Positions 18,134 to 26,935 of a DNA stretch of 62,374 nt are shown one piece after another. The stretch is from JAZKIX01 sp040384645 (GTDB lineage: Bacteria; Pseudomonadota; Gammaproteobacteria; Burkholderiales; Burkholderiaceae_D). The position numbers and the translations under genes are program-made. The first letter of the stretch is position 1, and each line of letters starts with the position of its first letter. The DNA lies in contig JAZKIX010000077.1 in NCBI GenBank assembly GCA_040384645.1, positions 1 to 62,374 on the forward strand. Direction: 5' to 3'. The notes below the pieces were generated by a model. It did no database searches and had not been told where the DNA came from. It was given only the letters and a program-made list of their open reading frames with translations.

Positions 18134-18868
18134 TTAAGACGCTTCTTTAAGCTCGCTCCAGACCCCTTGGCGCAATGCCTCAAGCGGCTGAAAATTGATT
18201 TTGTACGCCATTTTTTGGCTTTCCTTGATCCAGTAGCCGAGATAGATATGGCTTAAGCCGAGTTCTTTCGCCTGTTCAATCTGCCATAGCACGTTGTAGG
18301 TGCCAAACGATGCCGCCGGCATAAAAGGCTCAAAAAAGGTATACACCGACGACAGGCCGTCATCCAGCAAATCGATAATGCTGACCATGCGCAAGGTGCC
18401 ATTCGGTTCCCGAAACTCGACCAGCCTGGTATTGACGCGGCTTTGCAATAGGAATTGGGCATACTGATCGCGACTGTCCTGATCCATGCCGCCGCCGGCG
18501 TGGCGGGCAGTCTGATAGCGCAAATACAGGTCGTAATGCTCGTGCACATACGCCAGCGTAGTGACAAATGTTTGCAAATGTCGGTGTTTGTCCCAAGCCC
18601 GGCGCTGGCTGCGCGTGGTGTTGAATTGATCGACTTTTATCCGTACCGGCGTACAAGCCTGACAGCCATCACAATGCGGCCGGTAGGTAAAAATGCCGCT
18701 ACGACGAAAACCGCTTTTGACCAGGTCGGAATACACATCCGCATTGATCAAGTGGGACGGCGTCGCTACCTGCGAGCGCGCTTGCCGGCCCTCCAGATAG
18801 CTGCAGGCGTAAGGCGCAGTTGCATAGAACTGTAGGGAGGAAAATGGCAAGTCTTTTAAGTGCGTCAT
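18134..18868 (-). CDS. bpt: Aspartate/glutamate leucyltransferase Bpt
   Basis: A 244-residue N-end-rule transferase of the arginyltransferase (ATE) fold. The family block YRPHCDGCQACTPVRI contains the conserved cysteines near residue 55, and VYTFFEPFMPAASFGTYNVLWQI and HIYLGYWIKESQKMAYK are typical. Bpt adds Leu from Leu-tRNA to N-terminal Asp/Glu, marking proteins for ClpAP. It follows aat by 32 bp, so both Leu/Phe- and Leu-transferases of the bacterial N-degron pathway are in one operon. Confidence 0.93.
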   Translation of the reverse strand: MTHLKDLPFSSLQFYATAPYACSYLEGRQARSQVATPSHLINADVYSDLVKSGFRRSGIFTYRPHCDGCQACTPVRIKVDQFNTTRSQRRAWDKHRHLQTFVTTLAYVHEHYDLYLRYQTARHAGGGMDQDSRDQYAQFLLQSRVNTRLVEFREPNGTLRMVSIIDLLDDGLSSVYTFFEPFMPAASFGTYNVLWQIEQAKELGLSHIYLGYWIKESQKMAYKINFQPLEALRQGVWSELKEAS

Positions 18869-18900
18869 GCACAATCCCATCAAGCAGTTGAAATCAGCTT

Positions 18901-19623
18901 CTAGAATAACGCAATCGTTGGCCAGTTTTCAATGGGTGGCTTGGCAAGCTCCAGGCGCAGCCTGGCAACAAATTGCGTCCTTGAAATGGGCGCGGCACCA
19001 AGCGAAGCCAGATGCCTCGTTTCTTGCTGGCAGTCTATCATTGAAACCCCGTTTTTCTTGAGGAAATGCACCAGGTAAGCCAGTGCGATTTTTGAGGCAT
19101 CGGTGACCCGCGCGAACATCGATTCGCCATAAAACATCCGTCCGATTGCCACGCCATACGCACCGCCCACCAACTCTCCATCCAGCCAAACTTCGGATGA
19201 ATGGGCGTAGCCTTGCCGATGCAGCGCGCTGTAGCCGTCAATGATGTCTTCAGAGATCCAGGTGCCTGTGCCGTCCCTGCGCGGTGCGGCACAGGCGCGC
19301 ATCACCTCTTCAAACGCAGTATCGAAGCGCATTTGCCAACGACCCTCGTTACCCGATGCGCGCTGAATTTTGCGGATGGTTTTCTTCAAACTGTTAGAAA
19401 TTACAAAGTTTTCTGTCATCAATACCATGCGCGGATCGGTACTCCACCACAAGATCGGCTGCCCCTCCGAGAACCAGGGAAAAATCCCTTGCCGATACGC
19501 GCTAAGTAGTCGTTCTGGCGAAAGATCGCCGCCAGCGGCTAGCAATCCGGCGGCACCGCTACCTTCCGGCAGGGCAGTTTCAACTGCAGGAAAGGGGGTA
19601 TTTGTGCTGAGCCAGGGAATCAT
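18901..19623 (-). CDS. aat: Leucyl/phenylalanyl-tRNA-protein transferase
   Basis: A 240-residue enzyme that adds Leu or Phe to proteins with N-terminal Lys or Arg. The family blocks GLLAAGGDLSPERLLSAYRQ, GIFPWF, ILWWSTDPRMVL and GGAYGVAIGRMFYGESMF are intact. The start at 19623 gives MIPWLSTNTPFP; an earlier in-frame start would add an atypical 11 residues. First gene of the aat-bpt-pyrD-tas run. Confidence 0.95.
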   Translation of the reverse strand: MIPWLSTNTPFPAVETALPEGSGAAGLLAAGGDLSPERLLSAYRQGIFPWFSEGQPILWWSTDPRMVLMTENFVISNSLKKTIRKIQRASGNEGRWQMRFDTAFEEVMRACAAPRRDGTGTWISEDIIDGYSALHRQGYAHSSEVWLDGELVGGAYGVAIGRMFYGESMFARVTDASKIALAYLVHFLKKNGVSMIDCQQETRHLASLGAAPISRTQFVARLRLELAKPPIENWPTIALF

Positions 19624-19808
19624 TGAATTGCACCAATATGAGTCGATTGAATGCACGTGTGCGGTGCGTATGTAAATACGTGCAGAATAATTTTTATTGA
19701 TATCTCTATTAAATCAATGACTTGCAATTTTGCACCAAAATGGAATGATCTTTGCTTAAAGGAATTGCTTTTCAAAAAATAATGCACTTTAATTGGGAGA
19801 TATGTTGC

Positions 19809-21011
19809 ATGGAAGACTATAAAAACAGTGCCGATACCTTATTCATACTGCTCGGTGCAATTATGATCCTGGCGATGCATGCCGGGTTCGCGTTTCTTGA
19901 ATTGGGTACCGTGCGCAAAAAAAACCAAGTCAATGCCTTGGTCAAAATATTAGTCGATTTTTCAGTGTCTACGATTGCCTATTTTTTCGTGGGCTATAGC
20001 GTCGCGTATGGCAGCAATTTCTTTGTGAGTGCCGACGTTCTGGCGACAAAAAATGGCTTTGAATTAGTTAAATTTTTCTTCTTGCTGACCTTTGCCGCAG
20101 CGATCCCCGCCATCATTTCCGGCGGCATTGCAGAACGTGCCAAGTTTTATCCACAATTGATCGCCACGGCAATATTGGTTGGACTGATCTATCCATTTTT
20201 TGAGGGAATTGCCTGGAATCATCGCTTTGGCGTACAGGACTGGCTGAAAGCGATGTTTTCGGCTGAATTCCATGATTTCGCCGGTTCGGTAGTGGTGCAC
20301 GCGGTTGGCGGCTGGGTCGCTTTGCCGGCCGTCTTATTGCTTGGCGCGCGGCGTGGACGCTATATGAAAAACGGCGCGATTGCAGCGCATCCGCCATCAA
20401 GTATTCCATTTCTTGCATTGGGCGCATGGATTTTGACTGTTGGCTGGTTCGGTTTTAATGTCATGAGCGCGCAGACCATGGATAAGCTGAATGGCTTGGT
20501 AGCGATTAACTCTTTGATGGCAATGGTCGGCGGCACCTTGGTTGCATTGATTCTTGGTAAAAACGATCCTGGCTTTGTATATAACGGTCCCTTGGCAGGG
20601 TTGGTTGCTATCTGTGCCGGTTCCGACTTGATGCATCCGCTTGGCGCCTTGATCACGGGCGGCATTGCGGGCGCGATATTTGTGACCATGTTCACACTGA
20701 CGCAAAATAAATGGAAAATCGACGATGTATTGGGTGTTTGGCCCTTGCATGGCTTGTGCGGGGTGTGGGGCGGTTTGGCCGCAGGCATTTTCGGATTGAA
20801 GGCTTTCGGTGGTATCGGTGGCGTTTCTTTCATGTCGCAATTGGTCGGAACTGCGCTCGGTGTCGCAATTGCTGCGGGCGGTGGATTTGTCATTTATGCG
20901 GTCTTGAAAAAAATCATCGGCATTCGACTGGATCCTGAAGAGGAATTCGACGGGGCAGACTTGTCCATTCATAAAATCAGTTCCACCGCTGAACGTGAAA
21001 CGAGCTGGTGA
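19809..21011 (+). CDS. amtB: Ammonium transporter
   Basis: A 400-residue, 11-helix channel of the Amt/Rh family. Signature stretches include the periplasmic Trp/Phe gate region, the twin-His pore (VVVHAVGGWVALPAVLLLGA; WPLHGLCGVWGGLAAGIFG) and GALITGGIAGAIFV. The protein starts directly with the first pore helix (MEDYKNSADTLFILLGAIMI) and has no signal peptide, as in the branch of Amt that keeps an intracellular N-terminus. GGGAGA lies upstream of the ATG. No glnK is adjacent, unlike the usual glnK-amtB pair. Confidence 0.95.
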   Translation: MEDYKNSADTLFILLGAIMILAMHAGFAFLELGTVRKKNQVNALVKILVDFSVSTIAYFFVGYSVAYGSNFFVSADVLATKNGFELVKFFFLLTFAAAIPAIISGGIAERAKFYPQLIATAILVGLIYPFFEGIAWNHRFGVQDWLKAMFSAEFHDFAGSVVVHAVGGWVALPAVLLLGARRGRYMKNGAIAAHPPSSIPFLALGAWILTVGWFGFNVMSAQTMDKLNGLVAINSLMAMVGGTLVALILGKNDPGFVYNGPLAGLVAICAGSDLMHPLGALITGGIAGAIFVTMFTLTQNKWKIDDVLGVWPLHGLCGVWGGLAAGIFGLKAFGGIGGVSFMSQLVGTALGVAIAAGGGFVIYAVLKKIIGIRLDPEEEFDGADLSIHKISSTAERETSW

Positions 21012-21318
21012 TTTTGGGAAACAGTGCATCGAATTAAGATTGTATGGACTCGACAAGCGTCATTTTTAACTGCGCTCGACGCTTGTATAAGCCGCTGGGG
21101 ATGCTGTTGGCGTATGCCGCAGCGATTGCCCGGCGCCTATCGTTGACGTCAAGACGTTTGCGGCCACGCTAGCCGGATGGCAAAAAAGGCAGTGATCTAC
21201 GCTCACGATAGTTTGAGTGTGGATGCCGCGGGCGATTATGTAGCCAAAATGCGTGCAGAAAAACGCTAGGGCCAAGATGTATTGAGTTCGTATCAGTTCC
21301 AAGACTAGGCTTGATGAG
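21012..21318. other. Intergenic region with possible gene remnant
   Basis: About 300 bp with GC content like coding DNA but no complete gene. A 30-codon frame (21177-21269, MAKKAVIYAHDSLSVDAAGD...) is the longest sensible piece on the plus strand. I do not recognise it; it may be a decayed gene. Confidence 0.3.
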
Positions 21319-21342
21319 CGATGTATACGTAGATATACTACG
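21319..21342. promoter_or_regulatory. Candidate ModE operator upstream of modA
   Basis: CGATGTATA and TATACTACG form an inverted repeat with a 6-base spacer. This half-site sequence and spacing resemble known ModE boxes (TATA-rich arms separated by 6-7 bases). It is 69 bp before the modA start, and modE lies at the end of the same gene run, which supports the assignment. Confidence 0.5.
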
Positions 21343-21410
21343 GCCGGATAATACCAATCACATACAGCAGCGCTGAAATCAACTCACGACCAATTTACCA
21401 AAGGTTTGGC

Positions 21411-22163
21411 ATGCTTAATTTCGCAAAACGCTTGATCGCAGCAGCGTTTTTGCTGGCCGCTCTCCCGGTCGTTGCAGCAGAACTTACCGTGTCCGCCGCA
21501 GCCAGCCTGAACAATGCCTTCAAGGAAGCTGGGCAAGCCTATGAGGCCTTGCATCCTGCCACCAAGGTGCTGTTTAATTTTGCCGCTTCCGATGTACTGG
21601 TGCAGCAAATAGCCAAGGGCGCGCCGGTCGATATATTTGCTTCCGCCGATCAGGAAGCGATGGATAAGGCGCAAGAGCAAAAACTGATCTTGGAAGGTTC
21701 GCGCAAGAATTTTGTCGCCAATGCGCTGGTGCTGATCACGCCTCTTGATAGCGCGCTCAAGCTGAAAGCGCTGGGCGACTTGCAACAAGCCGGGGTCAAG
21801 CGCATTGCGCTGGGCAATCCGGCCATCGTGCCCGCCGGGCGGTATGCCAAACATGCGCTCGATGCGCAAAAAATGTGGCCGGCGCTGGAAAGTAAGGCGA
21901 TATTCGCCCAAAACGTACGCCAAGCGCTCGATTATGTCGCACGCGCTGAAGTCGATGCCGGCTTCGTCTACACCACCGACGCGGCAATTCAAAAGGAAAA
22001 AGTGCGGGTGGCATTTGTGGTGCCAACTGAAATCCCGATTACATATCCCATCGCCATCGTCAACGGCAGCGCGCAAGCCGCGGATGCAAAAAACTTCATC
22101 GATTATTTACAGACACCGGCTGGCCAGGCAATCCTTGGTAAGCATGGTTTTTTGAAGCCATAA
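21411..22163 (+). CDS. modA: Molybdate ABC transporter periplasmic binding protein
   Basis: A 250-residue secreted protein with a clear signal peptide (MLNFAKRLIAAAFLLAALPVVAA cleaved before ELTVSAA). The ModA motifs SAAASLNNAFKEAGQ, FNFAASDVLVQQI and GAPVDIFASADQEAMDKA form the oxyanion-binding site. It captures molybdate (or tungstate) and delivers it to ModB. First gene of modABC-modE, with a likely ModE operator just upstream. Confidence 0.95.
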   Translation: MLNFAKRLIAAAFLLAALPVVAAELTVSAAASLNNAFKEAGQAYEALHPATKVLFNFAASDVLVQQIAKGAPVDIFASADQEAMDKAQEQKLILEGSRKNFVANALVLITPLDSALKLKALGDLQQAGVKRIALGNPAIVPAGRYAKHALDAQKMWPALESKAIFAQNVRQALDYVARAEVDAGFVYTTDAAIQKEKVRVAFVVPTEIPITYPIAIVNGSAQAADAKNFIDYLQTPAGQAILGKHGFLKP

Positions 22164-22166
22164 ACG

Positions 22167-22835
22167 GTGGACGCGGCCTGGATTGCCCTCGGTTTATCCC
22201 TGAAAGTGGCTGGCTGGGCCACTGGATTGAACTTGATCTTGGGCGTGGGCGTGGGCTTTGCGCTGGCGCGGCTGCGTTTTCCGGGGCGCGATCTGGTCGA
22301 TGCCGTGCTGACCTTGCCGATGGTGATGCCGCCCACAGTCCTCGGCTACTACATGCTGGTCTTGATCGGGCGCAAGGGATGGTTGGGCGCCTGGCTGGAG
22401 AATACCTTCGGCATCAATTTGATTTTTACCTGGCAAGGCGCGGTGGTCGCCGCTTCCGTGGTGGCATTTCCGCTGGTGTTTAAATCGGCGCGCGCCGCGT
22501 TTGAAACCGTCGATGGCCAGTTGGAGCAGGCGGCACGCGTGCTCGGTATTTCGGAAGCGGGAATATTTTTCCGCATCACGCTGCCGCTGGCCTGGCGCGG
22601 CATCCTGGCTGGCGTATTGCTAGCGTTTGCCCGTGCTCTGGGCGAGTTTGGCGCGACCTTGATGGTGGCCGGCAGCATCCCCGGCAAGACGCAAACCCTG
22701 TCCATTGCGGTCTATGAAGCGGTCCAGGCCGGGCAAGACGATGTGGCCAATATGCTGGTCTTGATTACCTCGCTGGTCTGCATCGCGGTGCTGTTGACGG
22801 CGGGGCGTCTGGCACCCGGCCGCGTGACTTCGTAG
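22167..22835 (+). CDS. modB: Molybdate ABC transporter permease
   Basis: A 222-residue permease with about five membrane helices and the EAA loop EQAARVLGISEAGIFFRITL. ARALGEFGATLMVAGSIPGK is the ModB/CysT C-terminal signature. GTG start three bases after modA, implying tight coupling. Confidence 0.95.
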   Translation: MDAAWIALGLSLKVAGWATGLNLILGVGVGFALARLRFPGRDLVDAVLTLPMVMPPTVLGYYMLVLIGRKGWLGAWLENTFGINLIFTWQGAVVAASVVAFPLVFKSARAAFETVDGQLEQAARVLGISEAGIFFRITLPLAWRGILAGVLLAFARALGEFGATLMVAGSIPGKTQTLSIAVYEAVQAGQDDVANMLVLITSLVCIAVLLTAGRLAPGRVTS

Positions 22836-22845
22836 GCGGCATCCT

Positions 22846-23517
22846 ATGCAACTCGATATCGATATCAGCAAGCGATTACGTTCAGGCAAGCGCATCTTCG
22901 ACTTGCAGGTGCGCTTCGCCTCCAGCAGCCAGCGCATCGTTTTGTTTGGCCCTTCCGGTGCAGGCAAAAGCTTGACGCTGAAAGCGATTGCCGGCTTGAT
23001 CCAGCCCGACAGCGGCCGTATCCGGCTGGGCGAAACCACGGTATTTAATAGCGAGGCCCGCATCAATCTGGCGCCGCAGGCGCGCAAGATTGCTTACCTG
23101 TTTCAGGATTACGCGCTATTTCCCCATTTGACGGTGCGGCAAAATATCGGCTTCGGCCTGGTGCCGGGCTGGTTCAATCCGCATCCCGACAAAAAACATG
23201 CGGCAGTCGATTACTGGCTCGATACTTTTCATTTGAGCCACCTTGCGCATCAATTGCCGGGTGAGTTATCCGGCGGCCAGCGCCAGCGCACAGCACTGGC
23301 CAGGGCGCTAGCATCACAGCCCAAGGCGCTGTTGCTGGACGAACCTTTTGCCGCCCTTGATCCGGCTTTACGCATTGAAATGCGCAAGGAACTAGACGAG
23401 TTGCAGCGCCGCTTGCAAGTGCCAATGATTTTGATTACCCATGACGAGGACGATGCCGCCTTGTTCGGCGAACACGTCTTGCATTTGCGCGAAGGCGTGA
23501 TCGATAACGGGCCGTAG
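22846..23517 (+). CDS. modC: Molybdate ABC transporter ATPase, short form
   Basis: A 223-residue ATPase with Walker A GPSGAGKSLTLKAI, Q-loop YLFQDYALFPHLTV, signature LSGGQRQRTALARAL and Walker B ALLLDEPFAALDP. Usual ModC (about 350 aa) has a C-terminal TOBE/Mop domain that binds molybdate and mediates trans-inhibition; here the protein stops right after the H-loop region (LITHDEDDAALFG). The Mop modules in the operon are instead carried by the ModE protein. The stop is clean, with no leftover Mop coding sequence following. Confidence 0.92.
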   Translation: MQLDIDISKRLRSGKRIFDLQVRFASSSQRIVLFGPSGAGKSLTLKAIAGLIQPDSGRIRLGETTVFNSEARINLAPQARKIAYLFQDYALFPHLTVRQNIGFGLVPGWFNPHPDKKHAAVDYWLDTFHLSHLAHQLPGELSGGQRQRTALARALASQPKALLLDEPFAALDPALRIEMRKELDELQRRLQVPMILITHDEDDAALFGEHVLHLREGVIDNGP

Positions 23518-23548
23518 CTTGTCAAAAATTTTCCATTACAAGGTTGAT

Positions 23549-24443
23549 ATGGCTAGCAAGGTAGAAGCAGTGCAAGAAGTAGTGCAAAACACTAACCCCA
23601 ATCCCGCCGCAATTGCCTTGCATGGCTCGGTCTGGATGATGGTCGGCGACGAGAATTTTGGGGGGCACGGCCGGGTCGGTTTGCTGGAAAAAATTGCCGA
23701 TTGTGGCTCCATCACACAAGCGGCCAAATCGATCAAGATGAGTTACAAAGCGGCCTGGGATGCGATCGACCGCATGAACAGTCTTGCCGGCGAAGCGCTG
23801 GTGGAAAGGCTGACCGGCGGCAAAGGCGGCGNNNNNNNNNNAGAAAAAAGAAGAAGGCGGCGGCGGCACCCGACTGACAGAGCGCGGCCAGCGACTGGTG
23901 GAGAATTTCAAGATCATTGAGCGCGAGCATCGCCGTTTTGTCGATCAGCTCAGTGTCCAGGCAGCAGGGGTAGCAGACGATTTTTTATTGATCCGGAATA
24001 TGAGCATGAAAACCAGCGCACGTAACCAATTTCTCGGCAAGGTCAGCAAACTCAGCCGCGGCGCCGTCAATGACGAAGTTGAACTGGACGTGGTCGGCGG
24101 CCAGAAAATTGTTGCCATCATTACCCACGACAGTAGTGAGAGCCTGGGTTTGCAAGTCGGGGCGGAAGCCTTTGCCCTGATCAAGGCATCGTCCATCATC
24201 ATCGTGGCCGATGGTGATGATAATGACGGCACCCGGTTCTCGGCGCGCAATCAACTCCGCGGCACCATATCGCGCATCGTGCCCGGCGCGGTGAATACGG
24301 AAGTGGTGATCGATCTGCCCAACGGCGGCGCGATAGCGTCGATCATTACCAATGAAAGTGCGCAGACGATGGGCTTGGCCGTTGGCGCTGCAGCCAGTGC
24401 GATTTTTAAGGCGTCGAGCGTGATTGTGGCGGTTCCGGGTTAG
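23549..24443 (+). CDS. modE: Molybdenum-dependent transcriptional regulator ModE, broken by an assembly gap
   Basis: The N-terminal winged helix-turn-helix is visible (SITQAAKSIKMSYKAAWDAI) and LTGGKGG...GGGTRLTERGQRLV is the ModE wing. Two tandem Mop/TOBE domains follow (SARNQFLGKVSKLSRGAVN and SARNQLRGTISRIVPGAVN), which bind molybdate and switch the protein to repress mod genes. Ten N and a stretch of low-complexity A/G codons interrupt the glycine-rich wing, so the frame is broken only there; the gap falls in a repetitive GGC run that is hard to assemble. AAGG precedes the ATG. Confidence 0.9.
23832..23841. other. Assembly gap (10 N) within modE
   Basis: The gap sits in the Gly-rich wing. 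The bases right after it (AGAAAAAAGAAGAAGG) do not fit ModE and look like misassembled sequence. Confidence 0.95.
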
Positions 24444-24493
24444 CAAGCTCTGTGATTGTAATAACAATTGAGCCAATTGCAGCGCCGATTTTC

Positions 24494-24552
24494 ACTCCCT
24501 GTGCCCGCTTGCGGGCGAGGGCTGGGGGCGCCCGGCGAGGGCGAGGGAGTGC
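24494..24552. repeat. GC-rich palindromic intergenic repeat
   Basis: CTCCCT...AGGGAG enclosing GCCCGCTTGCGGGC and GGGGGCGCCC. A related but shorter palindrome (CCCTCTCCCGCGAGCGGG) lies at 30988. Such REP-type sequences are common between genes in Burkholderiales. Confidence 0.6.
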
Positions 24553-24653
24553 TCTCGATGTAGGCGGTTCATTCGCCCCGTAGTTTGCCAAAACTAACCC
24601 ATTCCCATCTTGGCCGGTCGCTGAGATTTAGTAGTCATTTTTTAGTATGGAAG

Positions 24654-24731
24654 TAGGGGGTATAAGCCAAAACATATGTGATCCCGCACGGATATATTGG
24701 GCCTTTAAATATACTGGCAGGAGTATATTTT
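24654..24731 (+). repeat. Dispersed structured intergenic element, copy C
   Basis: Begins TAGGGGGTATAAG, has the CCCGCACGG...GGG middle, and ends ATACT-ggcagg-AGTAT-ATTTT. It lies between the convergent modE and AraC-type genes. Confidence 0.8.
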
Positions 24732-24769
24732 CGCCTAAATTGACCGTTTTTTAGCCCGTCTGACCCTGC

Positions 24770-25558
24770 TCAAAGGTTTTTCTGCGTGTAAAACGCCGAC
24801 GGCGATTGCCCGAAGGCCTTCTTGAACATGGCGGAAAATGCCGATTGGCTGGCGTAGCCTAGTTCGAACGCCACCTGCGATAGCGGCAAGCCGCGCGCGA
24901 TCAGCGGGGCGGCGTGGGCTAGCCGCATTTGCTGGCGCCATTGGCCGAAACTCATGCCCAAATCCTGCTCGAACAAGCGCGCCAGGGTGCGTTCGGAAGC
25001 GCCGACCCGTAGCGCCCAATCGGCTAGCGTCAGTTGTGCGGCCGGTTCGGCGATCAAGGTTTCACACAATAATTTCAGGCGCTTATCGCGTGGCAAGGCC
25101 AAATGCATCGGCAGGGTGGCGGCGTTGGCAATTTCCTCCAGGATCAAGGCGGTCAGCTTGGCCTCGCGCGCGCCGGGCTGGTCGTGTGCGGCCAGCGCCA
25201 CGATCAATTCGCGCAAAAGCGCCGACACTTCCAGTACCAGGCATTGCTTGCTGTCGAAGGGAATGACGTCGGCATGCACATACAGCGCACGCAGGTGGGC
25301 TTTTTCCAGCGTGATCAATTCATGATTGGCTTCCGGCGGAATCCAGATCGCCCGCAGCGGCGGCACGATCCAGGTGCTGTTGCCGACCGTGACGCGCACC
25401 ACGCCTTCTAATGCGTAGGTGACCTGGCCCCAGGGGTGGCTGTGGGCGGCCAGCGATTCGGACGCATCCAGGTCGCGTGCAACCAGCCGCAGGGGGCGGC
25501 TTGGCGTCGGCGCGGTGCCTGGCAGATGCAGGCGGGTGTGATGTACGGCGATCGTCAT
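24770..25558 (-). CDS. AraC-family regulator with N-terminal cupin domain
   Basis: A 262-residue regulator. Residues about 25-110 form a cupin-like sensing domain (SHPWGQVTYALEGVVRVTVG, IPPEANHEL). The C-terminal third holds two helix-turn-helix motifs (LADWALRVGASERTLARLFE; SQVAFELGYASQSAFSAMFK) ending with FGQSPSAFY. The layout matches NimR-like members that sense small hydrophobic compounds and control an adjacent exporter, but no exporter is beside it, so its target is unknown. Confidence 0.9.
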   Translation of the reverse strand: MTIAVHHTRLHLPGTAPTPSRPLRLVARDLDASESLAAHSHPWGQVTYALEGVVRVTVGNSTWIVPPLRAIWIPPEANHELITLEKAHLRALYVHADVIPFDSKQCLVLEVSALLRELIVALAAHDQPGAREAKLTALILEEIANAATLPMHLALPRDKRLKLLCETLIAEPAAQLTLADWALRVGASERTLARLFEQDLGMSFGQWRQQMRLAHAAPLIARGLPLSQVAFELGYASQSAFSAMFKKAFGQSPSAFYTQKNL

Positions 25559-25842
25559 GCGGGGTCTTTTAGCAGCGGTAATGCAGATTGGTCGGGTTTA
25601 ACCCGATTTGTGGAATTGACTGAGAGCCGTGGACTGGCGATCCTATGCCGATCTGCGCAAACAGCACAATATATTGTAGCCAGTCCGCTACCGATAAATT
25701 CTCCCGGATCAATTTGTGATGATCTTTTGTTAGGCTCGATTCCGCCCGACCGTTGATCTATTCCGGCTCACGCGATGTCTAGCAGGGCGGAAATGCGTGT
25801 ATTTTTTCAAGTATTGTGCCGTAATCTTGACCGCATTAATAA
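25559..25842. other. Intergenic region, no gene seen
   Basis: Holds the short palindrome GTCGGGTTTAACCCGAT (25591-25607), of the same family as the pair at 28338-28453. Promoters for the AraC-type gene and, further right, the Fur-box gene cluster are expected here. Confidence 0.5.
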
Positions 25843-25857
25843 GAATGATTATCATTC
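25843..25857. promoter_or_regulatory. Fur box
   Basis: GAATGATTATCATTC is a perfect 7-1-7 inverted repeat, the core of the Fur operator. It lies about 190 bp before the small Cys-rich ORF and 306 bp before the PepSY gene, which head a cluster of apparent reductase and flavin-attachment genes. It implies repression when iron is plentiful. Confidence 0.85.
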
Positions 25858-26047
25858 ATGACTTAAGGCAGTATTCTTATGCCTTCAGTTTGCCAGCCAG
25901 AGTCACGCAATTTCGGCAGTCTCCCAGCCAGCTTTACGCAAGTCCATGATGCGTTGCGATATTGACGCGTTTTTTGCTGAAATGCGTCTTGCACGATTCG
26001 ATCATGAATAGTTGCGCTTCGATTTAGTTCCCCTTGCCGCCAACGAC

Positions 26048-26167
26048 ATGTGCAAATCGGACGTGTGTCCTGATGCGCTTGGTGCAAAAGGTCAGGGAGC
26101 GACCTGCGGCGAGTGTGACAGCCAGGCGCCTGGCAATGCAACGCCGATAAAGAAAAACATTATATGA
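26048..26167 (+). CDS. Small Cys-rich protein, 39 residues
   Basis: MCKSDVCPDALGAKGQGATC... has four cysteines in two pairs (CKSDVC and CGEC) and a lysine-rich end. Its TGA overlaps the ATG of the PepSY gene (ATGA), so translation is probably coupled. No strong ribosome binding site precedes the ATG and a TTG 33 bp upstream is also in frame. The paired cysteines could bind metal or a cofactor, or be redox-active; I do not recognise a family. Confidence 0.55.
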   Translation: MCKSDVCPDALGAKGQGATCGECDSQAPGNATPIKKNII

Positions 26168-26874
26168 ACCGCGATCACGAAGATAAAAGCAACGCCGATG
26201 CTGTCAAGGTCAAGGCCAAGGCCAAGGCCAAGGCCAAGGCCAAGGCCAAGGCTGAGCGCAATGCAGGCCGTGCTGTCTGGTTGAAAAACCTGCATCAATG
26301 GCACTGGATCAGTTCTGCCTTGTGCATGCTTGGCATCGTGCTGTTCAGCGTAACCGGCATCACTCTTAATCACGCCGCGCAAATCGAAGCCAAGCCCACG
26401 GTGACGACTAAAAATAGTCAGTTGCCCGCATCATTGCAAGCGCAAATCAAGGCGCTGGCCGCAACCGGTAAAGCGAATGCACCGCTACCGCCGGGCGTGC
26501 GCAAATGGGTCAACGACGCTTGGCAGCTCAGTATTGACGAGCAAGCGGCCGAATGGTCGCCGGACGAAGTCTATCTACCCTTGCCGCGCCCGGGCGGCGA
26601 TGCTTGGCTACGGATTGGCTTAGAGGATGGCGCGATGGAATACCAGCGCACCGATCGCGGCTGGATATCCTGGCTCAACGATCTGCATAAGGGCCGGCAT
26701 ACCGGCGCAGCGTGGAATTGGTTCATCGATATTTTTGCAGCGGCCTGTCTGGTTTTTTCGCTGACCGGCTTATTAATCCTTAAATTCCATGCAACTAACC
26801 GGCCTTATACCTGGCCCTTGGTGGGCATGGGCATATTAATTCCGGTGTTGCTGGCGCTGTTGTTTATTCATTAG
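26164..26874 (+). CDS. PepSY-associated membrane protein
   Basis: A 236-residue inner-membrane protein: a Lys/Ala repeat tail at residues 14-31, helix 1 (HWISSALCMLGIVLFSVTGIT), a periplasmic PepSY-like domain (about 80-180), and two C-terminal helices. GWISWLNDLHKGRHTG and WNWFIDIFAAACLVFSLTGL are the hallmarks of PepSY-TM proteins such as PiuB/FpvG relatives, which support reduction of ferric siderophores. Conserved His (NLHQWHW, LHKGRH) may ligate haem. It follows the Fur box and heads the putative reductase cluster. Confidence 0.88.
   Translation: MNRDHEDKSNADAVKVKAKAKAKAKAKAKAERNAGRAVWLKNLHQWHWISSALCMLGIVLFSVTGITLNHAAQIEAKPTVTTKNSQLPASLQAQIKALAATGKANAPLPPGVRKWVNDAWQLSIDEQAAEWSPDEVYLPLPRPGGDAWLRIGLEDGAMEYQRTDRGWISWLNDLHKGRHTGAAWNWFIDIFAAACLVFSLTGLLILKFHATNRPYTWPLVGMGILIPVLLALLFIH
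26205..26252 (+). repeat. Hexanucleotide tandem repeat (CAAGGC)8 inside the PepSY gene
   Basis: Eight units of CAAGGC (first unit CAAGGT) encode alternating Lys-Ala (or Lys-Val) in the cytoplasmic N-terminus. Gain or loss of units keeps the frame but changes tail length and charge. Confidence 0.95.
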
Positions 26875-26935
26875 CCATGCAGCATTGAACCCCTTATCGC
26901 CCGATTCATCCACGTCTCACTTGTAGGATCATTTC

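Noticed and set aside
21066..21302. Minus-strand frame of 78 residues beside modA
   Set aside because: No family resemblance or ribosome site; the whole gap looks like decayed or non-coding sequence.
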